A DNA stretch of 64,000 nucleotides from Daucus carota subsp. sativus (GCF_001625215.2 NC_030387.2:39641606-39705605); one strand, 5' to 3'; counted from the first letter of the stretch, positions 23,949 through 42,244 are shown. Numbers and translations are program-made. The notes: a model not told the origin generated them from the letters alone.

Positions 23949-24916
23949 TGGGATTATACCAAACCTAACATATGAACGCGAGAAGATTTGTTGACTGCAT
24001 AATGCATGCAGTTAATTAGTTAATTAGGATTTTATTATTTATTTTCACCAGACAATAATATGATAGTAATTCCAAAACTAAATTCTCTGCAGTCAAGATT
24101 CAGGTTACATGGTGTCATTGCATGATAATATTGTAGTGTATAGTGTTATTGTATGATAATATTTTATTAAATTATCAGTGATGAAATCAGATTTTAATCC
24201 ATCTCAATAATGTAAATCTTTATATTGAATATATTATGTATAAATAAAAACTGAAAATTAAGAGTTTACAATGTTCCAAGGATCTCGATTTATTTAAAAA
24301 TCCTCAATTAATTTCTGATTATTTTTAAAAATATTTGACTAAAATCCTAATTTATCAAAAAAATCTCTAATAAATTTCTAATAAATCTCGAATCGGTAAA
24401 ACAATCAATTAATACAAATTTTTGATTTTTGCAACGTTCCGAATAAATTTATTCAGCCACGAGAGTTGGACATTAATACAAATATTAGTTAGGTTGCGGT
24501 GCTTTTTGGGCATTATTCAAACAAACCTCACAAAACTACGGATATTTCAACATTATACTATAGAATTTTTTCCTTTCAAGAAAATAAAATAAATATTATT
24601 GAAAAGAGAATAATAAATATAGTACTAATAGTAGCATTTTTTTAGGGCAATAGTGCAAGGAGCAAGTGATTTAAAAACAAGAAGGTAGAACACGTGCTAT
24701 TGTCTTTAGCTTCATAAATTATTAGGTAGGGAGGGACTTCCCGGTCTCCAACTATGAGTAGTGTGTACTTTGAAGTTATCAAATGCCATGTTTTTGTTTT
24801 TATGGCTGTGGGACTTGGACTTCTCCGGCTGGATTATAGGCTCCTTGGTTCGAAGGAAAATGAATAATCTGTTCCTTTTATTTTATGTGAGGGAAAACGG
24901 AAAGGATATGCTATTG
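23949..24916. other. AT-rich intergenic DNA with one dispersed repeat
   Basis: The segment 24272-24445 is the reverse-complement relative of 12455-12615. Nothing else is recognisable. Confidence 0.5.
24272..24445 (-). repeat. Dispersed AT-rich repeat, family member 2
   Basis: On the minus strand this follows the same order of words as 12455-12615 (ACCGATTCGAGATTTATT, TTTTTGATAAATTAGGATTTT, GAGGATTTTTAAAT, ATCGAGATCCTTGGAAC). The ends are not defined. Confidence 0.5.
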
Positions 24917-25250
24917 GCCGTGTTTGAAAGTTAGCAGTTTAGAAAAAAATTAGAGGTTTGAAGTGAGTTAGAAGTTTGACCATTTCAATCCGTTAATGAT
25001 AGTGTTTGATAGTTAGCGGATTGAAATAAATGTTTGGACCAAAAAGCTAATTTTGAAAAAGCTATTTTGAGGAGTTTTTGGGGTTAGAAGTTTTGGTTTG
25101 TGTCAGAAAAAACTAATCAATTATCATTAACCAAACAGTTTTACGAGAAACAGCTAATTAAAACCGCTAGTGAAAACATCTATTTCAATCAGTTAGTCAA
25201 AACATTTAATTTAATCCGCTAACTACTAACACCTAATTCCCAAACATGGC
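24917..25250. mobile_element. hAT-like MITE, uninterrupted relative
   Basis: It begins GCCGTGTTTGAAAGTTAG and ends CCCAAACATGGC. Its internal order of words matches the outer element at 21270-22386. It is 334 bp long. A perfect target duplication is not visible, though TATT flanks both sides. Confidence 0.75.
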
Positions 25251-25302
25251 TATTATCTCTATCCGACGTAAAATCCGAAATTAAAATTTCTGCACTCACA
25301 TA

Positions 25303-25928
25303 CAGTGGCGGATGCACGTAGAGGCAAGTGAGGGCACTGGACCCCACTAGATTTTATAGTTTTTTAATATTAATATATATACATACATTAACATAGCTGG
25401 CTGATATTCTACAATCCACCTTCAATCTTCTTCTTTGCTTAACGTTATCATCAATTGCTTCTTGGTTGTTCATTATATTTCTTTATTTTCTTTCTCTCCA
25501 AAAAGTAGAACATGTATGTTTTCCATCTTTTTCTTCGACATCGATCTCGAAATTTAACATGCATGGATATTTGAATTCATATGTGGAATGGTTGCTTCTT
25601 TTCTATGCTATTTGATATTTAAATAGTTGAATTTATTATTGTTCTTGTTCTCCAATTACGTAATATTATGTTCTTTTCTGAATAGAAGTATAAAACTAAA
25701 TTTTTGGATGAGCTAAATTATCAAATCACTTACTAATATAACAAATTAAGTTAACTTTGATATTGCCCGTTGCAATAGTCAATATTGAAAGAGTTTTTTC
25801 AGCTATGAATCTTATTAAAAGTATACTTTGAAATATAACCAGAGATGCTTGATTATAAACTATCATCCTCCATAATATCTTAAAAAAAATTTGGCCCCCA
25901 TTAAAGTTTATGGCCGGCTCCGCCACTG
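25303..25928 (+). mobile_element. hAT transposon derivative with transposase relic
   Basis: The 626-bp element starts CAGTGGCGG and ends CCGCCACTG, flanked by a perfect 8-bp direct repeat, CTCACATA, at 25295-25302 and 25929-25936. Near 25755-25875 the plus strand keeps a decayed hAT C-terminal dimerisation region: with frameshifts it resembles the family pattern LPVAT-S-ERSFSAMNLIKS. It is therefore a deletion derivative of an autonomous hAT element. Confidence 0.88.
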
Positions 25929-25936
25929 CTCACATA

Positions 25937-26809
25937 TCGAAAATCCAAAATTTTAACATTGATAGACAAAAATTCATTTTATCATTATCAATCGGTGAAA
26001 AATTAGCGATAAATAACAAACAGAAGTTTACTTAAAAACGGCGTGAAATCATATTCGCATATAAATTTTCTTACTAGGAAGTTGTAAATACAAAATGGAA
26101 TCGCAGAATGCATGCGCAAACGCATTGTAATTGGGACATTATAAAACCGGAAATGCCCAGACTAGAGTTGTCTTTATCGGAAAGTGCAACAGTGGTAGTG
26201 GCCGTGACTTTTGATGCTCAACATTTTTGCTTTGCGGTCGACTTACACTTGGCCAGCTTTATTTACCACCATTCAATTATGAGTCCCATCCCATGAAGGT
26301 ATATAATACGAGTATAGTTTTCCACTTTTTCGCTTCTGAAATGCATTACTATTCAAGCTCGACAAAAGTCTGAAAGGGTAGCTATAAATTACAGATGAGA
26401 ATGACAACCACGGTAAAGTTCACAATACCAAATAGTTTTTTAGTTATTATTTTATTTTGAAACAGTTATTTAGTCATTAATTTTCTAAAATATTTATTTA
26501 TAATAATTGAATAAATATTAATTTAAGGTCTCTTTGTATTTTTGAAAAGAATGATATTTTTATAATTTTAAAACCAACCAGCTACTTGACAATGCAGAGG
26601 ATCCGGCCCAGTTCACAGTACTCGAACCCGGTACTATATGTCTCTCTGTGCAGTTTTTCTTCACATACTAAACGGGCTTAGTACGTCCTTCCATCGTTCT
26701 CTAGATCAACCTAGGCCCAGTTATTTTATAAAAATCCAGGCTTCTTCGACAAAATACATTCATATCTTTACTCGCACGAACTAAAATACATTTTTCACGG
26801 TAAGGAAGC
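25937..26809. other. Intergenic DNA
   Basis: A 62-codon open frame at 26108-26296 has no recognisable motif and is not called. The rest shows nothing. Confidence 0.45.
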
Positions 26810-27045
26810 CAAATCAGAGTTTCAGCGGACTGAAATAGAGATCAGATTCAAAAAGTTAATTTCAGAAAAAATTATTTTGGGTCTGTGTTAGAAAAAATAA
26901 TGAAAAAAAAAATAATCGATCGGCCATTTATCAAATAATTTTATGAAAAATTAATAATTCAATCAGTTAATCAAAACATCTATTTTCGTACCTAGTCAAA
27001 TTTTTTAATTCAATCCGATAACAACTAATTGCTAATTCCTCATTT
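26810..27045. mobile_element. Diverged hAT-like MITE relic
   Basis: Words such as GCGGACTGAAATAGAG, AAAAAGTTAATTT, CAAAACATCTATTT and AATTCAATCCG follow the same order as in 24917-25250, but both tips are lost. Confidence 0.6.
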
Positions 27046-27320
27046 TATTTAAATATTAAAGGTTCATTTGTTTAATTTGAACTTATGATAATCAGTTAAT
27101 TGTTTTTAAAAAATGATGATTAACAATTTCTAAATGTGATTTAAACAATTTCGTTGACATTATGGTGCATCAATTATTTATCAAAAAATTAAATTCTTTT
27201 CTAATTAATTAAGAAAATATTTGAACATCTTGGAAATGACCGAGGAACATAAAAGATTATATTAATTCACCTTATAGTTTACAAAACTTCTTAGGATAAT
27301 ATTTATATATTATTAATAAA

Positions 27321-28647
27321 CTAGTGAAAAAAGCCGCGCTTCGCGGCGGCGTGATAAATTTTGATATGAATCAGAATTATAATAGGATAAAAATTATTTT
27401 GAGTCATCTTCCCATTAAACATATCACAAATAAAAAATATTATAATTGATATAAAAATATTTTTAAGTGATCATCCTGTCAAACATAATACTAATAATAA
27501 AATTAGTTCGAACCACCCTCCCGTCAAAGACAATATTAATCCATAATTATTATTTTTATTATAAATTAAATATTATAATTTAGATCAAAATTAGTTTGAG
27601 CCGCTCCCTTGTCAAACACAATACTTATAACAAAACATTATAATTTAGATATTAGTTTGAGTCGGTTTACTGTCAAACACAATACTAATAAAAATTATTC
27701 TAATTATGACAAAATTAAAGATTATTTTGAATTGTGTGACAAAAAAATATATTATAACATAGATAAAAAAATTATTTCAGCGACTTTACCGTCAAAAATA
27801 CTATAGAAAATTTATTATTATTTGGATAAAAATTAGTTTTGGCCGCCTCCCGTGCCCGTCAAACGAAATATTAATCAAGAACCATTTACATTATCATAAA
27901 ATCAATATATGATACCTATTTTTATATATTATTTTATTTGTTAATTATTTTTTTTTGATTCCTATTTATTAGTTAAAAATTACTATTCTTTTATAAAAAT
28001 TATTTTAGTGACTTTCCCATCAAACATAATACTAATAGAAAATTTATTATTATTTAGATAAAAATTAGTTTGGGCTGCCTCCTGTGCCCGTCAAACACAA
28101 TACTAATCAGGACCCATTTACATTATCATAAAATTAATATATGATTCCTATTTTTTATATATTATTTTATTTGTTAATTATATTTATTTTTTGATGCCTA
28201 TTTATTAGTTAAAAATTATTATTCTTTTATGGTTCTAATTTTTGTTGCTATCAATTTTTTTAATGATTATTATCTTTACAATCTTTTATTTTCTATTCGA
28301 AATTTAAGAAAATTATAAGACTAAATCGATAATAAAAATTGTACGTATTACCTTACAAATCTTAAATATAAATTGTATTTTATTTATGATTTTGTTAGTT
28401 TGAATAAATATAATCCTATTTCTATTAGGATTATTAAATAAGAAAAGAATTGTCTCATCTTTAGAATTCAATAAAAAATACTAAATAAGAAAAGAATTAT
28501 ATCATCCTTAGAATTCGATAAGAAAAGAGTTGTATTACTTTTAGAATTCTTGAGCCTGATTTTTTGAATTATAACTATATTTTCTCTCCGAAATTTAAGA
28601 AAAATCAGAAGACTGAATCGAGCAATTCTAGAGATGCCCGCATCCTC

Positions 28648-28709
<62 letters not shown>

Positions 28710-28710
28710 A
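27321..28710 (-). mobile_element. Non-autonomous Helitron
   Basis: On the minus strand the element begins TCAATATATA after an A. A (TA)n tract and TATAAAGGAGGATGCGGGC follow. It ends with a strong hairpin, GCCGCG-AAG-CGCGGC, then TTTTTTCA and CTAG before a T. A TC start, a CTRR end preceded by a GC hairpin, and insertion between A and T are the Helitron hallmarks. The body contains a repeated block (CCGTCAAAC-ATA-TAAT) and no Rep/helicase. Confidence 0.8.
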
Positions 28711-29482
28711 TGATTTCTTTTAGAATTCCTAAATAAGAAAAGAATATTATTACCTTTAAAATCCAAAAAAAAAAAAAGAATTGTATTAACTTTTGGAATC
28801 CTTGAACTTGATTTTTAAGAAAATTATATTATTCTATCCGAAATTTAAGAAAATTGTAAGAAAAATATTTTTTTTTATTTTTAGAATCCAATAAAAAAAA
28901 GAATTGTATTATCTAAAAGATCCTTGAACTTGATTTTTTGAATTATAATTTTATTTTCAATTCGAAATTTAAAAAGATTATAACACTGAATCGAATTATT
29001 ATCGAGATTGGTTGTAAATTCATGTATATGAGGTTGCGAATATCTCAAAGATGTTTTCTAGATATGTTATCTTCTTGATCATTATGGAAAGACGCGAGTT
29101 TAGCGCTACCAACTTGTTCAGACAATTTGATATTCTGGAATATGCTGGTTTTTATATTTTAGATAATAATTTGAAAAGAAATAATAAGATAAGATTATAA
29201 ATTTTATAACTTTTGAAAATAAGAATCGTATTTTCTAATTATATTTGTTCAATAATTGTTATTTTGAATAAATAGAATCCTACTCTTTTATGATTCCTAA
29301 ATAAATAAAAGAATTGTATTAATTAACTTTACAATCCTTTTATCTATACAATACTTGAACATGGTTTTTAGATTATTATATTATTTGTTTTCTGAAATTT
29401 AAAAAAAATATAAGACTGGATCGAACAATTCGAAAGACGCCACATCACCGTCTTGCATCCTCCTTTATTTTTTAAACTCAAA
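28711..29482 (-). mobile_element. Helitron debris
   Basis: The sequence continues the family of the neighbouring Helitron, with repeated TTTAGAATTCCTAAATAAG and CGAAATTTAAGAAAATT blocks. A decayed 5' region appears near 29400-29465 (ATCGAACAATTCGAAAGACGC, CATCCTCCTTTAT). The ends are not clear. Confidence 0.6.
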
Positions 29483-30846
29483 TCAATATACTTATATAAA
29501 GGAGAAGCGAGTGGCGTGTAGGTGGCGCCTCTCAAATCGCTCCGTTCTATTTTTCTAATTTTTTGAATTTTTTGGATTAAAAGTATCAAAAATTAGAACT
29601 ACCTTTTTTAGTTTCGGGTATATTAGAAGCAAATTTCAGAATCTGATTTTGTTTCCAGATTATTTATGGAATATAGTCGTTTAAAAGTTTTAATCTGATT
29701 TTGTTTCAAATTATATAATTATGGGAAAGAGTAGCACGCAAGTCTCTCTGCAGCTATAAATACCCCTATGGATTGTAGGATTTTGGATCATCTAAACACA
29801 ACCTATTCTCTCTCAATACCACAACTCTAGCTCTCTCTGGTGATAGTTCTCTTGCTTGATTTCTAACTCAGTGATGCCGTTTTTCTGCAACGACAAGTGA
29901 AGGCAGTTTATATAGTTTAAAAAAAAAAATAAAGGTTGTTGCAAGCAAATGTATCGCTAGGTGGGAGTCGACAAATTGAAACAGGGGAAAAAATATAGTC
30001 TTGACATGATATTGATGGATGATATCAATAAATTAACTAATAGGGATATATGTTTGTTGGTTATTCTTTTATAATATTTGTTTTGTTCATCGGACATGTT
30101 CGTTATTTTTAATTTTTATATGATTTACTTTGTATATAGGACAATATGGTGAAGTGAGGGGCGTGTAGGTGGCGCTTCTCACATCACTCCGTTCTATTTT
30201 TCTAATTTTCTGGAATTTTTGGATGAAAACTATCAAAAATTAAAACTACCTTTTGTAGTTTCGGGTATATTAGAATTAAGTTTCAGAATCTGATTTTGTT
30301 TCAAATTATTTACGGAATATAGTAGCTTGAAAGTTTTAATCTGATTTTGTTTCAGATTATTTAATTATGAGAAAGAGTAGCACACAAGTCTCTCTACACC
30401 TATAAATACCCCTATAGATAGTAAGGTTTTGGATCATCTAAACACAAGCTCCTCTCTCTCAATACTACAACCTCACGGATTTAAGTTAGATGTTTTTGTG
30501 CATAATCAATCAAAAAAAATTGACGGAAGGTGACAATGTAAGAATGTGATTACCTTTAAAAAAACACAAATAAAATTAAGATTCGTCGTACTTTAAATTG
30601 TTAATTACATGTATAATTTTATTTTATTTTTTTTTCACCATGAATTATAGTCCAAATTTGCAATTAGTATTGGTATTACATCAAGATTTTTATAATATAA
30701 AATTAATTTTATCATACAAATATTAATTTTGAAACGTTAATATAGTTTTTATAAATAGCCACAACATTATTTTATTCTACAAATATTAATATTTAATCTT
30801 TAATATAAACTTTAAAGGCCGACGCAACGCGCGGTTTCTCAACTAG
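29483..30846 (+). mobile_element. Non-autonomous Helitron with duplicated 5' region
   Basis: It begins TCAATATACTTATATAAAGG after an A. It ends with the hairpin-forming CCGACGCAACGCGCGG followed by TTTCTCAACTAG before a T. The 5' block (GGCGTGTAGGTGGCGC through TCTGATTTTGTTTCA) is repeated near 30160-30480, so about 330 bp is present twice at about 90% identity by eye. No coding sequence is visible. Confidence 0.82.
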
Positions 30847-31259
30847 TACCTTTAATAAATGAATGATTCTTTTTTTATAATTTCAATTCCTTTTCTACAT
30901 CGAATATGTTAGAAGATTATCCTTTCCTATAAATTCGAATACTTTTTTCATTTAAAATATGCCAAGGTAAATTTTATGTGATAAAATACAATTTATATCT
31001 GGCGTGCCTAAGGTCTCTCCACTCTATTATCCTAATTTTCTTACAATTTTAGTTTGAATAAGAAAAGATTTGTATTAGCTTTAGAATGCTTTAACTTGAT
31101 TTTTCGAATTATAATTATATTTTTTATCTAAAATTTAAGAAAAATTAGAAGACTGAATCGAGCGATTCTAGAGACGCCCGCATCCTCCTTTATATATATC
31201 TAAAAATTAAGAAAAATTAGAAGACTGAATCGAGCAATTCTAGAGACGCCCGCATCCTC

Positions 31260-31345
<86 letters not shown>

Positions 31346-31346
31346 A
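30847..31346 (-). mobile_element. Helitron debris with a second 5' terminus
   Basis: On the minus strand a Helitron start (TCAATATATA) near 31345 is followed by an 85-base (TA)n tract and then TATAAAGGAGGATGCGGGC. That last block occurs again about 70 bp further in, near 31190, so the terminus is duplicated in tandem. I cannot see a matching 3' end before the Helitron at 30846. Confidence 0.65.
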
Positions 31347-31898
31347 ATCGATATTTTTAATAATCTCAACAGAATTAGTGCATCATGTCAAAGTTTTAAA
31401 TAATTCTTTCAATTAAACCTTAAGGAAAAAAATAATATAAAAAAGTAAATAATTTTTTTTTTTTGACAAAAAAAAAAAGTAAATAATTAATTTTTATAAA
31501 TTAAATCAAAATAGACAGTTTTCTTAAATTAGATGACAGAAATATGATTGGTACTTAACGACAACTTGTATCGTAATAATATAATAAAAATTAAAAAATA
31601 GTTCATAACATTTACAATATCAAAAATTAGATTAGTAAAAAACGAAGATGTATATATTTAATAAAAAATATGGAAGTCATAAAAAATAATATTTATTCAT
31701 AAAAAAATTAATATTCCACTTTTCTCGTTCATAAAAATTTTAAAATTATTAAATATATGATATAAAGCAGACTAAACATTTATTCATATGCCTACTGAAA
31801 AAGCCATGATAATTAACCAGTATAAAAACTATTTTTAAATTAAAAATACATAATAAAAAACTTTACAAGCCGAAGCTTGAGGAGCTGAGTGCAGAGAG
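31347..31898. other. AT-rich upstream region of the C2H2 gene
   Basis: No bounded repeat or confident promoter motif is visible. The start codon context at 31899 is GAGAGATGG. Confidence 0.5.
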
Positions 31899-34800
31899 AT
31901 GGGGAAGATTAAAGTAATCAAGACCCATGTTTCTCTCTTCCTGATCCTCCTCTTTCAGGCTTCAATACCGGTTTTTTCAATTTCTGAGCCTTCCAACCAG
32001 GTCTGTATATACATACATGTATTCATGTGTATAGCTCTAGCCTCTATGCAATTGTTCTTGATTCTTTTGTGTCATGTATGTATACAATTCACTTCATTTT
32101 TGATGTATTAGTAGCCCTTTTATTTTTTTTGGTGAAAATTGATTTGTCGAATTAGAAAATCTTTTTCTTGGCGTTTAAATTTGTTTTGGTTATGTAAAAA
32201 TTCAATTTTTTTGAGTTGGTGAGAAAAAGATTCAATTTTTATGCATAATCTTGGGCTTCTGTAACTTTTAAGTAAGAAATACAATCTGGTTTGGTGAATA
32301 TGAATCAAGATTTGGGTTTGTTGTGACATTGACATTGATTGTGTAGAACATGTGGAGTGGATGAGGAAGTGGTGTGCATTTGAGTGTAATCTAAGAGTGA
32401 TTTCGTCTATGGTTATTATTATAAAGTTGGAGTTTTCATGAATATAAAGTCGAGATGATGCGGATGATGTGTTGATCTCAGTTTTCAAGATCAGGGTTTT
32501 TTATTTTACGACCATTTGTGCTGTAAAAGTTTTGGTAATATGGAAGTTGGATCAATTAGAATTAGCATTAGTTTTCACAATAATCAAGCTTTAGAGACGG
32601 ATTTTCATTCATTTAGGTTGAAAGACATGAAAAATGTGAACTTTAGTTATGGCCTATGGGTTATGTTGCAGATTGAAGAGACTGTATTTTTGCTCTCGCT
32701 CCATTTAAACATAGAAATCAATTCAGCTTTAAACATAAACTCACGAGTTTATGATTTTTCACTCACACTTTCCCAATAGCAAATGTTATAAGCATCGGTT
32801 CACATCACTGATGCATATATTGCTAATATGTTATGATAAATCTCGTAGTTTTTAATTGTTCCTTTTATATACTTCAGGCTCAAGAAGAAGACGCAGCTTC
32901 AAGGTAAACGACCTTTTTGATAAGTAGTTACAAACATTGTAGTTACGCATAGATTAGGTTCTGCGATATGTAATTGTTGGATCAGGTTCAGCACAGATAT
33001 TCTGAGTAATCTTTAAATCTGGTCAATATTATGAACCATGTACTGATGGCATCCAGGGTTCATAGACACAATGAAGAGAACGCTGATGAAGTGCATTGTT
33101 CCAGAAAAAGAAGCCGGGCTGCTTGGAAAATCACTGAGGAGGTATACAATTGCCGTCGTTAATATATGAGAATAGCTGATGTTGATTAGGATTTAGGACA
33201 TATGGAAACTAATCATTTTATGGAAACTGCAGTATTTGATGCCATTTGTAGAACGAGAAAAGTACCAGCTCTCTCAACATTGCAGGCTTCACCCTGACAA
33301 TGATATCTTCAGAGATCAGGAGCAGAATAAGATTCATGTGGACATAAATGAATGGCGCTGTGGATATTGCAGGAAAAGCTTTCGATCAGAGAAATATCTT
33401 GATCAGCATCTTGGCAACAGACACTCCAATCTTCTTAATACTGTATGTTGATCCTTGAAGCTCACTTTTCGTTATTTGCTTAAGCTAAAGAAATCCATAA
33501 TTATTAGTGTAACAGTCTTGCATCAGAAAGGCTTTGGCCTAAACGAGTCGAGATTGAAGCCAATATCTTTAAGCACTATTGCAGGACTTAAACATCTTTA
33601 TATATGTAGTCTTTGTAGGACTAGGAGTTGTGATATGTTATCATTAATAAGTTATTCCACTTTTTATGAATTTAGAGTCACAGCAAGTGCTTGGCAGATC
33701 TGTGTGGAGCTCTGCATTGTGACCTTGTGATGGACACAAAGTCTCGAAAGAGCAAATGCAATCCTGCAGCTGCTGCAAGGAACAAGCACTTGTGTGAGGT
33801 TCCCTTCATCTACTAGACCTCTCATATAGTTGATTAAGGTTTTTGGTTGCTTATTGCATCATGTTGTGTCCAGGGCCTTGCTGACAAGTGTTTCCCTGTA
33901 AATCATGGTCCCTCAGCTCATCGACTTCATGGTATCGTATAATACACACTCATTTATATATAATAGTATGTGCTATAAAAGTAGTTTAAATACTTCTTCA
34001 TTTTTTGGCAGAAATTTTCCTGCGTCAATTTTGTGATGCACACACTTGCTCAGGAGGGCACAAACCATTTTCTAGGGGTGGCAAGGTAAGCTCTAGTTGT
34101 TCTAAACAGGTTTTAAACCTTTTATGTAAAATGAAACTCAAGTTCACTGTGAAGAGGAAAACTTCAGTGTTTCGGTTGACAGAATCGTTAATTTACCAAC
34201 CTGTAAAGATGTTATATTTAGCCTGAGGGAAGAAGTAGCAATTTCTTGCCTTCAAAGTTGCAGTAGCAGCAAAAATTTATGATTTGCTAGCAGCAGCCAG
34301 ATGACTATTTTAGTAGTGTCCTTTACTGTTAGCCTCTAACAAACAGACTATAACTAGAGACTCTTACTGTTTTTGAAAAATATTTTGTCAGTATATTGTG
34401 TACAAAAAGACAGTGTAGAGTTTTATGTTATAGACCATGTAGTCTAACGCGCATCTCATATACATGTAGCCTGTAGGTGATAGAATTGAATACGTCATAT
34501 ACATGTTAGATGACTCAATTGAGTATTTGTTTTGTTCTGAATAGATGATTTAGATAATATCGCATGAGTTAGGGCATGATTAATTGGAAAAAAACTTTTA
34601 TCCAGGCACTTGTAAGTTTAGGATGATATGACATGGATTACCTGTTTGTTAATCAATTTTCCTTTTTCTTTTCCTTTTTTATCAAAATATTTAAGTAGTA
34701 AAAATTAGAAAGAGAACAGCAAGTAGCTTAGATAGTTAGATGTCACTTTAGAAATTCTTAGAATATTGAAAATTGAAATTGTATTTGGACAAATAATATT

Positions 34801-35224
34801 TAATAAGTTGCAACTATCTATTTATAACTTGAAAAAATCGATACGTCACCATAGTTTGTAATGTCTACAATTTCAACAATTTGGTCATCTTACAGTGCAA
34901 AGGTTTATAATATTTAAAGCTTTTCGACTTGTCGTGCTTATTCTAAAATCTGATGTGTTGGTTGATGTTATTTTTTTTCCGTGCAGAAGCATACAAGCAT
35001 ATTTTACCTCGCTATTTCAATATTAACCTTGATGCTGGTCCCTCTCTTCTATGTTATTGTTTATTTGTACCAAAGGTAAAATTGAAACCTATAATCTCCG
35101 TATTGGTTATACCTTGCATGATTTTCAATTGATAGTGTATTTTGAACATTTCAGAGAAATGAGAAAGGATAGCCAAGCATTTAAACGCATCTCACGACGG
35201 GGACAAAAGCCAAAGCCGTCTTAG
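31899..35224 (+). CDS. Signal-peptide, membrane-anchored C2H2 zinc-finger protein
   Basis: Nine exons are proposed: 31899-32000, 32878-32903, 33057-33141, 33233-33442, 33676-33798, 33874-33931, 34012-34085, 34987-35075 and 35155-35224. All are bounded by GT-AG, with consistent phases and a 278-residue product. Residues 1-29 form a hydrophobic signal sequence (VSLFLILLFQASIPVFS). One C2H2 finger lies at Cys114, Cys117, His130 and His135 (WRCGYCRKSF to LGNRH). A Cys-rich segment follows (SKCLADLCGALHCD and later FCDAHTCSGGHKPF). Exon 8 is a transmembrane helix at about 231-254, with a short basic tail. The layout predicts a secretory-pathway membrane protein with a lumenal finger and Cys-rich region, which is unusual for a C2H2 domain. 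Similar single-copy plant proteins exist, but I know no assigned function. Confidence 0.85.
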
Positions 35225-36657
35225 TTGGTAAGCCCAATACCCTGCCTCACAATCCGATGAAAGCAAATGGATCCTATCTTTTTCTGTCAGTTCTTTTAAC
35301 CATGTAATGACAACCAAAGAATATAATGAAGTAATAAACATGTATATTAGAAATGAATTCGTTTTAGTAAAGCTCAATCTTTTTCTTTACGTATGTGCTA
35401 CTTGTCTCACAATTCTTTCATCTGATTCTGTCCAGCATCTTTGCCATCTGATTCTGCCCAGCATCTTTGCCACTTGACTAAATCGCTTCAGAGATTGAGG
35501 TCTATATGAGCATGAAGATCTCTTCCAATTGAAAGTTGAACGATCCTGAAAGTCCTCTCAGTCAAAGATTTTGTGCCATAGATGACCTGTATTAGATAGT
35601 TGTAACTGTTGTTGTATAATAGAGTTGATAATTTAGTTTCGATCGATACACACTCAGTCATTTATACTACACTGGTGTAACGGTGTTCATTCCCAACTTT
35701 CATCGCTAGCATGTAACCTTATGGTAGCTTTCAGAACTTACAAGTCTGTTTCTACAAAAATCGGCGAGAGTGTAATTTCTAATTTATCTGTATGAAAAAA
35801 AAATGGGAATTTTACAGTCAGGTTTCATTTGCTGCCTTATCTTTAAAATGCTATATGCTGTGGGTTTAATATCATCTGGACACTTCTTTTTTGGCAGGCC
35901 ATCGAGAACCAAATTATCTTTAAACTTGAGAAAAACTTGTTTTTCTAAGAAACATTAATTCATATTAGTATAGAGGTCATGTTAGAACCCTTGGCCTACC
36001 ATTTGCCTTGTATCTAGTATTAATTAGAATTCTGCTTAAAAAAATGTCATTTAGGATTTAGGGCAAATAATGTCATTTTTATGTATTATATTTTGAAATT
36101 ATTTTGGGAGACACAATGCAAAAAATATGTTATTAGATTAAAATCCTGAAAATCTATTTAAAATTTAAAGTTCTACAACAAAATTTTAGTGCTTCTAGAT
36201 ATCTATTTTAAAGACCGATTCTGTCTTAGTATATAAGAGAAATATGTTTTAAAGAAGATATTAGGTAATTTACAAAGTTCCATTCATAACAATAACAATT
36301 TTTTTTACTGTAAAAGAAAACAACAGTGGAAGATATTCGGTTCCTGTTACAACTGAATATTTAGCACAACACTATTTTTGCCAAGTATTATTTAGCACAA
36401 CATACCAACACAACAAATGAAAAATATTATCACATGATATTACATTCAATATTAATTGCTTTAAATAATTATTTAGCAAGTCACCGTATATGGGATCAAC
36501 TGAAACTACTTTTTTCCCGAGGATCTGTTACAAAGCCACATGAATTCGGGACTATAACAAAATAATCATACACTATACATATGTTGAATTAGCACTAAAA
36601 GATCAGAGATGGCCCTGCCCTAACGATAGCTTTCAAAACTTCAGCAATGATCTCATA
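35225..36657. other. Convergent spacer between C2H2 gene and ELP3
   Basis: The first 400 bases are the probable 3' UTR of the C2H2 gene and contain a short direct repeat (CATCTTTGCCA, CTGATTCTG-CCAGC near 35420-35465). No other feature is visible. Confidence 0.5.
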
Positions 36658-41694
<5,037 letters not shown>

Positions 41695-42244
41695 CGGAGG
41701 AGATGAAGTAGGGTTTAGGGTTTGGGGGTGAATTGTTTTGGTTAGGGGCCGGACCGGGAGGGAAGTTGATTGAGTGAGTGGATAATTTAATTCTTTTAAA
41801 AATAAATTGTATGTTAAAGATTAAAGTTTTACACATAACTAGTATTTGTGCCCGCTACGCAAGGATTTGAAAATAAAGATTTATTTTATATTATAATATG
41901 ATTATACTAATGTTTTCATATTTTTGTGCACACATTTTTTTTTTTTGCCAGCTTGTGCACTCATTTTTTGTTTTTCTAAAACAATCAAATTACGAATTTA
42001 AGAGTATTTTTCTAATTTGATTTTAAAATTTTAATTTTTTGAATGTGATTTTTTAAAACGTTAAAATTAATCCAACTACTACTTCTCATTTATGAATATA
42101 TAAATATTCAATGTTTTAAAATGACGGAATCCGAAAGTCACTCTTTAATGGTTGAATAAATATACGACGACTAATGCCTTTGCTGTTGATTTAGTATTCG
42201 TAATTTTTTTTAATTTGTATCCATAAATATATTATTAAAGTGGA
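41695..42244. other. Upstream region of ELP3 with possible Helitron end
   Basis: ACTAGTATTTGTGCCCGC at 41838 followed by TACGCAAGG resembles the minus-strand 3' end of a Helitron (CTAG after a GC-rich stem). The stem is imperfect and I cannot locate the other end. The remainder is AT-rich. Confidence 0.4.

Noticed and set aside
26108..26296. 62-codon open frame
   Set aside because: It has no motif, no splice support and is surrounded by transposon debris.
27000..31346. Possible CRISPR-like or satellite array in the AT-rich repeats
   Set aside because: The repeated blocks are Helitron ends and internal duplications of uneven spacing, with no constant repeat and spacer structure.
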